Under the pieces are notes generated by a model. The model saw nothing but the letters and a program-made list of their open reading frames with translations. It had not been told where the DNA came from and did not search any database. From Halorhabdus sp. BNX81 (GTDB lineage: Archaea > Halobacteriota > Halobacteria > Halobacteriales > Haloarculaceae), in NCBI RefSeq assembly GCF_029229925.1, contig NZ_CP107254.1, positions 2,480,001 through 2,544,000 on the forward strand: 64,000 nt of DNA, in the 5' to 3' direction. Shown here one piece after another: positions 17,786-26,347 of the stretch. The first letter of the stretch is position 1, and every line of letters starts with the position of its first letter. The position numbers and the translations under genes are program-made.

Positions 17786-18454
17786 ATGAACGTCGGCTTC
17801 GACCTCGACGGCGTCCTCCTGGACTCGGCGGCCGATCTCGCGTGGCTCGACCGCGGACTCGACGCCGCGTTGGCCGAACTCGACATCGAACAGACCGAGT
17901 CCAACCGGCGAAAACTCTACCCCGACGCGCTGGCTGACCTCGAAGCCGTCGCTACCGAGTTCGATGTCGAACCGGACCGCCTGTGGGCGGCACGAACCCG
18001 CAACTACACCGAGGCGAAGATCACAGCCATCCAGTCCGGCGAACTCATGCCCTTCGAGGACCTCGACGCCATCGAGCGCGTGACCGACGAAACGCTGTTC
18101 TGCGTGAGTAACTCCCCCCAGGAAGTCGTCGAGGCGTTCCTCGAAACCACGGGCTACGACGAGGCGTTCGACGTGGCTGTCGGTCGCGGGCAATCACGGA
18201 AAGCACTCGATCGACTCAAGCCCGATCCGGCGATGTTCGAGCCGGTCGCCGACGCGCTGGGCGAGGGCGAGTACGTCTACGTCGGCGACCGCGACAGCGA
18301 CCGCGAGTTCGCCGCCCGGACCGGCATGGGCTACGTCCATCTCGATCGTCGCGAGCGGACGCTCGCCGAGGCGGTCGAGACGATCGAAGACGAGGCCTGG
18401 GAGTCCCCCAACGGTACAGCGGTAGACGCGGAGTCGACGCCCGAATCGAGGTGA
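17786..18454 (+). CDS. HAD-superfamily hydrolase (phosphoglycolate phosphatase-like)
   Basis: A 222-residue phosphatase-type protein. Motif I is FDLDGVLLD (nucleophile Asp6, acid/base Asp8), motif II FCVSNSP, motif III the Lys in RLKPDPAMFE, and motif IV YVGDRDSDREFA. A helical C1 cap lies between motifs I and II. Substrate is unknown; gph-type or pyrophosphatase-type activities are possible. It is divergent from the propeller gene and followed closely by a small membrane protein. Confidence 0.85.
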   Translation: MNVGFDLDGVLLDSAADLAWLDRGLDAALAELDIEQTESNRRKLYPDALADLEAVATEFDVEPDRLWAARTRNYTEAKITAIQSGELMPFEDLDAIERVTDETLFCVSNSPQEVVEAFLETTGYDEAFDVAVGRGQSRKALDRLKPDPAMFEPVADALGEGEYVYVGDRDSDREFAARTGMGYVHLDRRERTLAEAVETIEDEAWESPNGTAVDAESTPESR

Positions 18455-18482
18455 AGGATTTTGGGCCGGCAGTACGTATTGG

Positions 18483-18734
18483 GTGCCAGTGGCTGACACC
18501 GACCGACCGAGAATCGAGTCGCGATCGCGTCGACTGCTCGCGTATCTGGGGCACAACCGCGATCAGTTGTTCGTCGACGCGGCCGTGTTGCTATCGTGGA
18601 TCATCGCCTCGGCGGCCGCCTTTCGCTGGCTGACGCTCCCCCAGTGGGCACATTACCTCGTGCTGTTCGTCGGCATCGCCGTCTACGCGAAACTCACCCC
18701 GGCGTGGGAGCGACCGTATCGGAGCCCCGATTGA
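18483..18734 (+). CDS. Small haloarchaeal membrane protein
   Basis: An 83-residue protein with two transmembrane stretches (QLFVDAAVLLSWIIASAAAF and YLVLFVGIAVYAKLTPAW). It starts at GTG 18483, 28 nt after the HAD gene, probably in the same transcript. No function is recognised. Its stop codon abuts the stop of the opposing membrane-protein gene. Confidence 0.6.
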   Translation: MPVADTDRPRIESRSRRLLAYLGHNRDQLFVDAAVLLSWIIASAAAFRWLTLPQWAHYLVLFVGIAVYAKLTPAWERPYRSPD

Positions 18735-19994
18735 TCAGACCGGCAGTGGCGTGTGACGCAACAGTGGCAGCAGCGTCGCCACGAGCCACAGTAAAACGCC
18801 GAGACGGACGTGACTCACCTGCTCGGGATCGCGGCGTTCGTCGCGTGAACTCCCGGCGGCGATCAGCCCGAGCGCGACCGCCAGCGCACCGCGGTAGACG
18901 AGCATCGTCAGCGAGAGGTGTGAAACCCCCAGATACGAGTAATCGAGGAGGACTGCGGCCACGAACCCGAGCGACGCGCCGGCAAAGGCCCGCGGGCGAT
19001 CGAGCTGTCGGGCAAGCAGGTACGTCACGGTCGGAAGGCCGACGAAGAGAACGGGATAGAGCCCAAAGGCGATCGTCTTCGGCGTAACGTCGAGTGCGCG
19101 CTCGAGTTGGATACCGAGCACTCGGACCGAAAGTGTCACCACCACGATGCCGGCAGCAAGAAGGAGCGTCCGGCTATCCTGTGTGGGAACCCGCTCGCGA
19201 ACACTCGAAGCAACGCCCGAGAGCCGGGCGGTGAACGCGCCGAGGAGAACGACTGGCAGCACGGACGCGACGCTCACGCCGAGGTCACGGAGGTCGACGA
19301 TCGTCAACCAGCGATCGAAGTCAGACTGGTCCCCTCCAACGGGTATCCGCCGGATCTCGGGCGCACTCGACCCGGCGACGAGTTCGCGTTCGAGATGGGA
19401 CTGTGACTTCTCGACGCTCGTGACGACGTGTCTGCCCATGAACCAGTCCCAGTGTTCGTGGTGGGCCTGCATCGCCGTCCACTCGCCGTCGCCGTCGGGG
19501 GACGTGTACGCCCGGATGTGGTGACGGCTCCCGAGGTAGGTGCCGTCGTGGACCTGGTAGTCGACGGTGAGCCACTCGCCGGCCGTCCCGTCACCGCCCG
19601 CATCGGCCAGGTAGACGTACCGGTTCGAGCCGGTCGTGAGATCCCACTGGACCGCCGGATCTGTCGCCTCGGCAGCGGTCGGATCCGCGGCGATCGGCTC
19701 CGTCGGTTCGTCCGTGACGTTCCAGTCAGCCATGTCCCGCCCGAGGAACTGCCCGCGGACGGCCGACGGATCGCCGTAGACGAGTGCGTTCAGCGCGAGC
19801 GTTGCCCGATCGAAAGAGTAGCCCGTGCTCGTATACGACCATAGCTGTCGATCAGTGTCTTCGAGCGAGAGATACGTCGGTTCGACAGCGGACTCGCCGA
19901 CGGCTTCGGTCACGACGAACGAGCCCAACGATCCGGCCAGGAGCACGGCTCCCAGGACGACCAGCGCCGTCGCCGGACGGAGTTCGACCGCCAT
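18735..19994 (-). CDS. Polytopic membrane protein with large extracellular N-terminal domain
   Basis: A 419-residue protein of unknown function. Residues 8-30 form a signal anchor (ATALVVLGAVLLAGSLGSFVV). About 210 mostly soluble residues follow, rich in Asp, His and Trp (HHEHWDWFMGRHVV). At least five hydrophobic helices fill the second half. This layout is common among uncharacterised haloarchaeal membrane proteins. It is not obviously in an operon. Confidence 0.7.
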   Translation of the reverse strand: MAVELRPATALVVLGAVLLAGSLGSFVVTEAVGESAVEPTYLSLEDTDRQLWSYTSTGYSFDRATLALNALVYGDPSAVRGQFLGRDMADWNVTDEPTEPIAADPTAAEATDPAVQWDLTTGSNRYVYLADAGGDGTAGEWLTVDYQVHDGTYLGSRHHIRAYTSPDGDGEWTAMQAHHEHWDWFMGRHVVTSVEKSQSHLERELVAGSSAPEIRRIPVGGDQSDFDRWLTIVDLRDLGVSVASVLPVVLLGAFTARLSGVASSVRERVPTQDSRTLLLAAGIVVVTLSVRVLGIQLERALDVTPKTIAFGLYPVLFVGLPTVTYLLARQLDRPRAFAGASLGFVAAVLLDYSYLGVSHLSLTMLVYRGALAVALGLIAAGSSRDERRDPEQVSHVRLGVLLWLVATLLPLLRHTPLPV

Positions 19995-20065
19995 CGACGC
20001 GATCTATGGTATCGACACCCAAAGAAGTGTTCGTCAGCGAACGGACCTCAGTAGACGACAGCAGC

Positions 20066-21370
20066 TCAGACGAGATCGTCGTACGTGGGCCGGTCGTGGT
20101 CGCCGGGGAAGTCCGCGACCGGCACCTGAACCTGGTCGCCCGAGGCCATGTCCTTGATCGTGATCTCGTCGTTTTCGAGATCGCGCTCGCCGACGATGAT
20201 CGCCGTCTCGGCGTTGATCGAGTCGGCGTAGTCGAGTTGTCCGCCGAAGGATCGATCGGAGACGTCGGTCTCGACGACGTGGCCGCGTTCCCGGAGCTCG
20301 CGAGCGATCCGCGACGCGACCGAGCGGGTCTCGCCAACCTGCAGGACGTAGTAGTCCGTCGAGAGTTCTTCTTCCGGCCAGACGCCGGCGCGCTGGAGGA
20401 GAAGTGGCAGCGTCGAGTTCATCACGCCCGGCGCGACGCCGACCGCCGGGGTGGGCTGGCCGCCGAAGCTCTCGATGAGGTCGTCGTAGCGGCCGCCGCC
20501 GAAGACCGCCCGCGAGACCTCGCCCACGGAGTCGAAACACTCGAAGACGACGCCCGTGTAGTAATCGAGTCCGCGAGCCGTCTCCAGGGAGATCGTCGTG
20601 TACTGTCGGACGCCGAAGTCCTCGGCGGCCGCGAGGACGGCTTCGAGATTCTCGACGGCGTCGGCGACGCGATCTGTGCCCGCGAAGTCGGTCAACTCGT
20701 CGAGGTCGTCGGTCGCCAGCAGGGCGTCGAACTGTTCGGCCTGATCATAGGAGAGCCCGGACTCCGTCAGGAGATCGTAGTACTCCGCTTCCTCGATCTT
20801 CGCGCTCTTGTCGACGGCCCGGATCGCGGCCCGCTGATCCACGTCGGCGTCGAAGGCCTCCAGGAGACCGCCCAGAATGTCACGGTGGGAGACACGGAAG
20901 TCGAAATCGTCGGCGTCCAGCCCGAGGTTCGTCAGCGCGTCGGCGGCGAAGGCCAGAATTTCGGCGTCGGCCTCGGGTTCCTCGCTGCCGAAGATGTCGA
21001 CGTTGGTCTGGTAGAACTCCCGGAAACGGCCCTGCTGGGGTTCCTCGTAGCGCCAGAACGGCCGCGTCGAGTACCACTTGATCGGTTTCGAGAGGGCCTG
21101 TTGTTTCTCGACGACCATCCGGGCGACGGTGGGCGTGAGTTCGGGCGTCAGCGCCACGTCGCGGCCGCCCTGGTCCTCGAAGCTGTAGAGGTCCTCGGTG
21201 ATCTCCTCGCCGCTCTTCTCGACGTACATCCGCGTCTCCTCGATAGCGGGCGTCGCGATCTCGCGGAACCCGTACCGGGCGGCGGTGTCCTCGACCGTGT
21301 CGATGACCTCCCGGTGGGCCGCCATCTCCGCGGGATAGAAGTCGCGAAACCCTTTGATACCGTCGTACAT
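20066..21370 (-). CDS. hisS: Histidyl-tRNA synthetase
   Basis: Class II synthetase charging tRNA-His, 434 residues. Motif 2 region is WYSTRPFWRYEEPQQGRFREFYQ. The histidine-specific segment is LARGLDYYTG-like, here TARGLDYYTGVVFE. Motif 3 appears as AVFGGGRYDDLIESFGG, and the anticodon-binding domain closes the protein. It starts at ATG 21370 (MYDGIKGFRDFYPAEM), the usual archaeal HisS start. Confidence 0.95.
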   Translation of the reverse strand: MYDGIKGFRDFYPAEMAAHREVIDTVEDTAARYGFREIATPAIEETRMYVEKSGEEITEDLYSFEDQGGRDVALTPELTPTVARMVVEKQQALSKPIKWYSTRPFWRYEEPQQGRFREFYQTNVDIFGSEEPEADAEILAFAADALTNLGLDADDFDFRVSHRDILGGLLEAFDADVDQRAAIRAVDKSAKIEEAEYYDLLTESGLSYDQAEQFDALLATDDLDELTDFAGTDRVADAVENLEAVLAAAEDFGVRQYTTISLETARGLDYYTGVVFECFDSVGEVSRAVFGGGRYDDLIESFGGQPTPAVGVAPGVMNSTLPLLLQRAGVWPEEELSTDYYVLQVGETRSVASRIARELRERGHVVETDVSDRSFGGQLDYADSINAETAIIVGERDLENDEITIKDMASGDQVQVPVADFPGDHDRPTYDDLV

Positions 21371-21459
21371 ACCACCGCGTTCGGCCAGCGGGCGTTTGAA
21401 CCCTTCCTTCCGGTCGCGTCGGGAACACCGACGGATACTCTATTCCGTAGGCGACCAAG

Positions 21460-21657
21460 TCAGTCCTGTCTGTCGCCGTGGTTGGATCGGTTCTCGATCG
21501 GATCGACGGCAGTCTCCATCCACGTCTCGATGGTATCGTCGGAAAAACCGCCGTCGATGGCGTCGGCCGTGGCAGCTCCGAGAAGACCGGCGGATGCGGC
21601 GGCGTGCTCGGCGTCGGCAATCGTCCAGAAGCGGTCGCGATGGTCGATTGGTCTCAT
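21460..21657 (-). CDS. Small protein co-translated with the PIN toxin
   Basis: A 65-residue acidic protein, MRPIDHRDRFWTIADAEHAA and onward. Its ATG overlaps the TGA of the PIN-domain gene (ATGA), so it is the third member of a coupled cassette. No domain is recognised; it is predicted mostly helical (AASAGLLGAATADAI). A longer frame starting at 21711 would lie inside the upstream gene and is less likely. It may be an accessory factor. Confidence 0.5.
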   Translation of the reverse strand: MRPIDHRDRFWTIADAEHAAASAGLLGAATADAIDGGFSDDTIETWMETAVDPIENRSNHGDRQD

Positions 21658-22265
21658 GGAAGGAACTCGTCCGGAAGATACTTCGAGCAATCGACCGGGA
21701 TCGCTTCCCATGCTGCCGTGATCGCTTGATACCCTGTCCAGCCTTCCCCCTGGAGTATATCACCGCATGCGTTACAGAACGCTTCTTCTGTACACGCTTC
21801 CTGCTCTAACAGAAGGTAGAGAAGAAACGTCGGGGCAACTGCTCTTCCTGTCTCTGTATCGGCGTCATCGAATACTCGATTGATGGATCGTCGTCCGTGT
21901 TTGTCCATCAGGATCGCGAAGCGATATTCGTCCAGATGTTGTTCGATTTCGGTCTGCAGTGACGTTTCCCCGGCATCTTCGCCGTGTGGGCGCGGAACGC
22001 ACGTGACGACTGTGAATGACTCATTTGTGTTGTCGTCGAACGGTTCCCGGGCAATCTTGCTTCCATAATGCAGCCGCCACTCCCTTGTTCCTTCGGGGGC
22101 GTGCGCCGAGGTTTCTGAAATATGACGAGACAGCTCTTGATAACAGACATTCGTCGTCGTAATCTGGAGAGTATCAACGATGGCTTCCCAGAGATCTGTG
22201 TTCGCGACGGCGATCAGCGCATCTGTGTCAGCAATGACTGGATGGCGTTGTTCGTCTCCCGCCAT
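21654..22265 (-). CDS. PIN-like domain protein, probable toxin
   Basis: A 203-residue protein beginning with PIN-type strand VIADTDALIAVANTDLWEAI (Asp13, Asp15) and the Glu of CYQELSRHI. The distal acidic site is in FAILMDKHGRRSINRVFDD. PIN toxins cleave RNA with Mg2+ held by these acids. It starts 2 nt after the stop of the upstream antitoxin-like gene and overlaps a small downstream gene. GC and codon use are lower than in neighbours, which fits transfer. Toxicity is inferred. Confidence 0.65.
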   Translation of the reverse strand: MAGDEQRHPVIADTDALIAVANTDLWEAIVDTLQITTTNVCYQELSRHISETSAHAPEGTREWRLHYGSKIAREPFDDNTNESFTVVTCVPRPHGEDAGETSLQTEIEQHLDEYRFAILMDKHGRRSINRVFDDADTETGRAVAPTFLLYLLLEQEACTEEAFCNACGDILQGEGWTGYQAITAAWEAIPVDCSKYLPDEFLP

Positions 22266-22267
22266 CC

Positions 22268-22576
22268 CTATTCCTGATAGACGCCACTCGTGTCGAGTTC
22301 CATCGCGTCCTCGAAGGCGGCCGCCTCCCGCTCGATCTCCGCGATGCCGTCCCCGATCAGCACCTCCGCCACCTCCTCGGAGATTTCGCCCTGCTCGTAT
22401 CGGCGGTGGATTTCGATCTTTTCTTCGTCCGACAGCGTTTCTCGGAGCTTCTCCTTGAGGCCTTCTCGGGCCAGTTCACTGACGTTGATGCCGCCGAGAC
22501 GGATCTGATCGACGACTTTCGAGGCCGCCTTCTCGGTCTCCCCCCGGAACTGGACTTTGTCGTTGTTTGCGGCCAT
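22268..22576 (-). CDS. Probable antitoxin of the PIN cassette
   Basis: A 102-residue protein starting MAANNDKVQFRGETEKAASK, with SELAREGLKEKLRETL and EKIEIHRRYEQGEISEEVAEVLIG. The short N-terminal strand followed by helices suggests a ribbon-helix-helix DNA-binding domain, then a helical toxin-binding tail. It sits first in the cassette, 2 nt from the PIN gene. ATG at 22576 is chosen over a distant upstream ATG in non-coding sequence. Confidence 0.6.
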   Translation of the reverse strand: MAANNDKVQFRGETEKAASKVVDQIRLGGINVSELAREGLKEKLRETLSDEEKIEIHRRYEQGEISEEVAEVLIGDGIAEIEREAAAFEDAMELDTSGVYQE

Positions 22577-22708
22577 CCTACTCTCATTTCTACCCCCACC
22601 GCAATAGATGTTATGACGCGCCATCCATGTCATTACAGCTGCCTGCATCAGGCACGAGCGTGCAACCGGTAAGCAATAGAGTTCAAGAGGATACGACTGG
22701 CTGGAGAC

Positions 22709-23302
22709 TCACTCCCGCCGTCCACGCACGACCGACTGGACGTGCTCGGGGAAAATTTCGCCAATTGCGTCCTCGCCGTACTCATCCGCCAGCACGGCTC
22801 TGAGCTCGTGCTCGTAGTCGCCCTTCGCCAGTTGTTCACTCGGCCCCGTCTCGATCCGGAGCAACTCACCAGCCAGATCGTCGATCGTCTCTCGACCGTA
22901 GCCGGCGAGTGGCGCGACGTACTGGACGCCGTGACGGTCTTCGAGACTCTGCGCAACTGATCGCGACACCGTCGGCGCACGGTCGTCCCGCCGGGTCCCG
23001 TCTCCCACAGCATCGAACCCGACCTCGGCCACGGCTTCGAGGGTCGCTTCGTGGACCTGCTGGATGCCGTTGCGTGGATAGCCATCGTCGACCATCCGCT
23101 CGATTGCGTCCTCGGCGACGGCGCGGTCGAGTTCGACGGTCTCGTGGGCGAAACCAAGGGACTCGGCTGCCTCGCGGGCGTTCTCGGCGGCGTCGGTCAC
23201 GCCGAACGTGGCCGCCACGAGCGTGACGTCGAAGAAGGGGTCAGCGAGCAACGCCGCGAGCGCGGAGTCCTTGCCCCCGCTGAACGAGAGCGCGAGTTCC
23301 AT
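22709..23302 (-). CDS. PP-loop ATP pyrophosphatase (asparagine synthase/DUF7411-like)
   Basis: A 197-residue N-type ATP pyrophosphatase beginning [19 protein letters not shown], with the SGGKDS PP-loop. VAATFGVTDAAENAREAAESL and DAVGDGTRRDDRAPTVSRS are the following nucleotide-binding elements. Such enzymes adenylate a substrate for thiolation or amidation; the substrate here is unknown. Its ATG overlaps the TAA of the PDCD5 gene (TAATG), so it belongs to the S19e-PDCD5 operon and may serve translation or RNA modification. Confidence 0.78.
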   Translation of the reverse strand: MELALSFSGGKDSALAALLADPFFDVTLVAATFGVTDAAENAREAAESLGFAHETVELDRAVAEDAIERMVDDGYPRNGIQQVHEATLEAVAEVGFDAVGDGTRRDDRAPTVSRSVAQSLEDRHGVQYVAPLAGYGRETIDDLAGELLRIETGPSEQLAKGDYEHELRAVLADEYGEDAIGEIFPEHVQSVVRGRRE

Positions 23303-23652
23303 TACCGGCGTTTGATGTCGAAACTCTTGGAGTCAGGCGTCAGCTCCCGGAGGAGCTCTTCCATCTTTTCGTCGTCGATCTTGCCCTGGATACGGCCGCT
23401 CTGGGCGATCGCGACGAGTTGACTCTCGACCTGCTCGGCGACCTGCGGCTTGGACATCTTCAGCGTGTTGAGCCGCTTGCGGGCGTCGTCAGTCAGGTGC
23501 TGGCGCAGGACGGCCTTCTTCTGGGCATCGGCGCGCTGTTGGGCCGCTTCACGGGGGTTTCCACCACCCTCCTGTTGGGCCTGGTCGCGAAGCTGCTCCA
23601 TTTTCTCCTCGCGAAGCTGTTCGAGTTCGTCGTCGGATGGCTCGCCACTCAT
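23302..23652 (-). CDS. PDCD5-family DNA-binding protein
   Basis: A 116-residue archaeal homologue of eukaryotic PDCD5/TFAR19. A charged N-terminal helix ([20 protein letters not shown]) precedes the three-helix core with [24 protein letters not shown] and [17 protein letters not shown]. Family members bind DNA non-specifically; the archaeal role is not settled. It lies 87 nt downstream of rps19e, a conserved archaeal pairing, and overlaps the next gene by one base. Confidence 0.9.
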   Translation of the reverse strand: MSGEPSDDELEQLREEKMEQLRDQAQQEGGGNPREAAQQRADAQKKAVLRQHLTDDARKRLNTLKMSKPQVAEQVESQLVAIAQSGRIQGKIDDEKMEELLRELTPDSKSFDIKRR

Positions 23653-23739
23653 GGTTGTAGATAGGTTGTCGATTCCGGGGGAAAACGATTTCGCTACTCC
23701 GCGACCGATGTCGCGGTCGCCGGGCGGAAACGGCGAGTG

Positions 23740-24201
23740 CTAGGCGTAGCGTTCGAGTTCCGGTCGGTCGAGATCCTCGATGACCGCTTCGGCCGTCTCG
23801 TCGAGCAGAGCCTGTCCCTCGGCGGTGATGCGTCGGCCCTCGCCCTCGGCGGTCGAGACGTAGCCGGCGTCTTCGAGTTGCTGGAGCGCCGTCCGGACGA
23901 TGTTGCGACTCCCGTCAACCTGGTGTTTCGGACGAACCTGATAGCGGTTGGTTCCCTGCTTGGTTCCGCCGTAGGCGGTCGCGAGCGTACCGACGCCGAC
24001 CGGGCTGTCGACGGCGACCTTCCGGAGGAGGCTCGCGGCGCGGGTCTCCCAGAAGTCCTCCTGCTCGGGTGCCAGTTCGCGACCGGTGCCGGTGGTGGTG
24101 AAAGTGAGCCATTCGGGCGCTTCGATCGCACTGTCCTCGGCAAGTTCCTCGGCCACGGCCTCGATGAGATCCTCGGCCGGGACGTCGTAGAGCGTCGTCA
24201 T
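23740..24201 (-). CDS. rps19e: 30S ribosomal protein S19e
   Basis: Archaeal/eukaryotic-type small-subunit protein needed for late 30S maturation. The 153-residue protein starts MTTLYDVPAEDLIEAVAEEL. The core is FWETRAASLLRKVAVDSPVG, then YGGTKQGTNRYQVRPKHQVDGS and RTALQQLEDAGYVSTAEGEGR, matching the S19e winged-helix fold. ATG at 24201 sits about 25 nt downstream of a TTAAAT box, so longer upstream frames are rejected. It heads the S19e-PDCD5-PP-loop operon. Confidence 0.95.
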   Translation of the reverse strand: MTTLYDVPAEDLIEAVAEELAEDSAIEAPEWLTFTTTGTGRELAPEQEDFWETRAASLLRKVAVDSPVGVGTLATAYGGTKQGTNRYQVRPKHQVDGSRNIVRTALQQLEDAGYVSTAEGEGRRITAEGQALLDETAEAVIEDLDRPELERYA

Positions 24202-24223
24202 TGACGTATCCTTCCCCGTGGCG

Positions 24224-24233
24224 TCATTTAAGC
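24224..24233 (-). promoter_or_regulatory. TATA box of the rps19e operon
   Basis: Minus-strand GCTTAAATGA lies 23-32 nt upstream of the rps19e ATG, giving a leaderless mRNA. Confidence 0.5.
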
Positions 24234-24293
24234 GCATCGTTGTCCGGAAGGTCGTCTGGGCCGCGTTCACACGCCAAGGGTGCAACCCAGTCG

Positions 24294-25319
24294 TTACGAA
24301 GATCGATAGCGTTCTCCCAGAATGGCTGCCGTACTGCCCCCGACGAGCATGGTGAGCCAGTAGGTCGAAAGTCGGTAGATGACGACGCCCGCGCCGGCAA
24401 CCGACGCGGAGAGCCCCGTCGTCGAGACGACCAGCGCGATAAAGGCAGCCTCGATCCCACCGAGTCCGCCGGGCAGTGGTGTGATTGCCGCGATGGAGGC
24501 GACCGGGACGACGACCAGCATCGCGACGAACGGGACGACGTGGCCGAGCGACGCCATCGACAGCCACAGCGCCGTCGACAGCGACAGCCACCCCGCTGTC
24601 GAGTACAGCGAGGCGAGCGCGAGCGTCCGGCGACTCCCGGCGACCCGATCGATCGCGGTGAAAAATCCCTCGATGCTATCCTCGACAGCGTTGCGTTCCG
24701 GGGGTTCGATCCGCGGGAGCACGTCGCCGACGCGGCGAATCACCGGCGTCAACAGGGCAACGACCACACGCTCGATCTCGTAGCGGTATCGCCATCCGAG
24801 CAGCGTCGCCCCGAGGAACGTTGCCGCGAGCAACCCGACCGCGGCCGCCGCGAAGTAGAGATTCTGATCCAGGTTGGCTGACTCGACGGCGAACGCGCCG
24901 AGTCCGATCGTCGCCAGCCCGATCGAAGGCACGAAGTGGAGCGTATCGACGCTCGCGATCGCAGCCAGGCCGGTCTCGTAGTCGCTATCGGCGGCCTCCG
25001 AGACGAGCAACGCAGCGACGGGTTCGCCGCCAGCCTGTCCAAAGGGCGTGATGGCGTTCGAGAAGACGGCCGAGGAGAACACCGGGATCGCAGTCCGGGC
25101 GGGAACCGGTGATCCGAGCGCACCGAGGACCGTGTGCAGCGACATCCCCCAACAGGACAGCCAGACGAAGGTCATCGTCACGACGGCGAGGACCAGCGGG
25201 AGGCGGGCGCGCGAAAGATGGCTCACCAACGCGTCGATACCGACCGCCCAGAACAGCAATCCGAGTACGGCGAGCGCACCGGCGAACCCGGCCAGCGTCG
25301 TCTTCCGATCGCCGTTCAT
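24294..25319 (-). CDS. Flippase-like membrane protein (lysylphosphatidylglycerol synthase TM family, AglD-like region)
   Basis: A 341-residue polytopic protein of the UPF0104/LPG-synthase transmembrane family, with about eight helices. Signature elements are FSNAITPFGQAGGEPVAALL (family NxxTPxGxxGGEP) and TPLPGGLGGIEAAFIAL (PGGLGGxE). In haloarchaea this module occurs free or fused to glycosyltransferases such as AglD, and is thought to move lipid-linked sugars or polyisoprenyl phosphates across the membrane. The substrate is unknown. It diverges from thiL. Confidence 0.85.
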   Translation of the reverse strand: MNGDRKTTLAGFAGALAVLGLLFWAVGIDALVSHLSRARLPLVLAVVTMTFVWLSCWGMSLHTVLGALGSPVPARTAIPVFSSAVFSNAITPFGQAGGEPVAALLVSEAADSDYETGLAAIASVDTLHFVPSIGLATIGLGAFAVESANLDQNLYFAAAAVGLLAATFLGATLLGWRYRYEIERVVVALLTPVIRRVGDVLPRIEPPERNAVEDSIEGFFTAIDRVAGSRRTLALASLYSTAGWLSLSTALWLSMASLGHVVPFVAMLVVVPVASIAAITPLPGGLGGIEAAFIALVVSTTGLSASVAGAGVVIYRLSTYWLTMLVGGSTAAILGERYRSS

Positions 25320-25448
25320 GGCCGCGACTCACGAGTGGGGGCGATTTGAACCCACCGGAACCGGGTGACTGTCTCGACCGGGCCAGGCCGACGACGCTCC
25401 GGACTGATCGATCGCCGGGCGTATTACGAACGGGACCGAATCCCGGCC

Positions 25449-26327
25449 ATGGACGAGCGGAGCGCACTGGGGCTGATTGCCGAGCATCTGGATCCCGCGG
25501 GCGACGACGCGGCAGTCGTCGACGGACTCGTCGTCACGATCGACATGCTCCACGAGTCGACGGACTTCCCTACCGGGACGACCCGTTACACCGCCGGCTG
25601 GCGGGCCGTCGGCGCGTCACTATCGGACGTCGCCGCGATGGGCGGCGAGGCGACGGCGGCGGTCGCGGTCTACGGGGCACCGACGTTCGAGGGCGAGGCG
25701 ATCACGGCGTTCGTCGACGGGGCGCGGGACGTCTGTGCGGCAGTCGACGGTGCCTACGTCGGTGGCGACCTGGACGAACACGACGAGTTCACGGCGGCGA
25801 CCGCAGCGGTCGGGCGAGCCGACGATCCCGTATTGCGCTCGGGTGCGTCCCCCGGCGATATCGTCTGTGTGACTGGAACGCTCGGCCGAAGTGCGGCCGC
25901 GCTCGGCTTCTTCGACGCGGGCGAGCACGACCGGGCCAACGACCTGTTCCGGTTCGAGCCGCGGGTCGCCGCCGGACGCGCGCTCGCCCCGTACGCGAGC
26001 GCGATGATGGATTCCAGCGACGGACTCGCCCGCTCGCTCCACCAACTCGCCGAGGCCAGCGACGTGGGCTTCGCCGTCGAGTCGCCGCTGCCGATCGACG
26101 ACGCACTCGTCGAGATTACCGATCCGGAGGAACGCCAGGAGCTAGCCGTCTCCTTCGGCGAGGATTTCGAGCTCGTGTGTACGATCCCGGAGGAAAAACT
26201 CGACGCCGCTCGCGAGGCGTCACCGACGGAACTCACGGCGATCGGCCAGGTGACCGACGACGGAGCGGTAGCACTCGACGGCGAGCCCCTTCCCGATCAA
26301 GGATACACGCACGGCGAATCGGGCTGA
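25449..26327 (+). CDS. thiL: Thiamine-monophosphate kinase
   Basis: ATP-dependent kinase making thiamine diphosphate, the last step of cofactor synthesis. The 292-residue AIR-synthase-fold protein starts MDERSALGLIAEHLDPAGDD. The metal and nucleotide elements are GDDAAVVDGLVVTIDMLHESTDF, RAVGASLSDVAAMGGE, YVGGDLDEHDEFTAA and MMDSSDGLARSLHQLAE. ATG at 25449 is chosen because the domain begins directly after it, and upstream sequence (from 25365) is arginine-rich and unlike the family. Confidence 0.9.
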   Translation: MDERSALGLIAEHLDPAGDDAAVVDGLVVTIDMLHESTDFPTGTTRYTAGWRAVGASLSDVAAMGGEATAAVAVYGAPTFEGEAITAFVDGARDVCAAVDGAYVGGDLDEHDEFTAATAAVGRADDPVLRSGASPGDIVCVTGTLGRSAAALGFFDAGEHDRANDLFRFEPRVAAGRALAPYASAMMDSSDGLARSLHQLAEASDVGFAVESPLPIDDALVEITDPEERQELAVSFGEDFELVCTIPEEKLDAAREASPTELTAIGQVTDDGAVALDGEPLPDQGYTHGESG

Positions 26328-26347
26328 GCGGGGCGAACGGACGCCGC

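Noticed and set aside
17681-18193. N-terminal extension of the PQQ-propeller frame
   Set aside because: It is antisense to the HAD phosphatase gene, and the Tat signal marks the true start near 17680.
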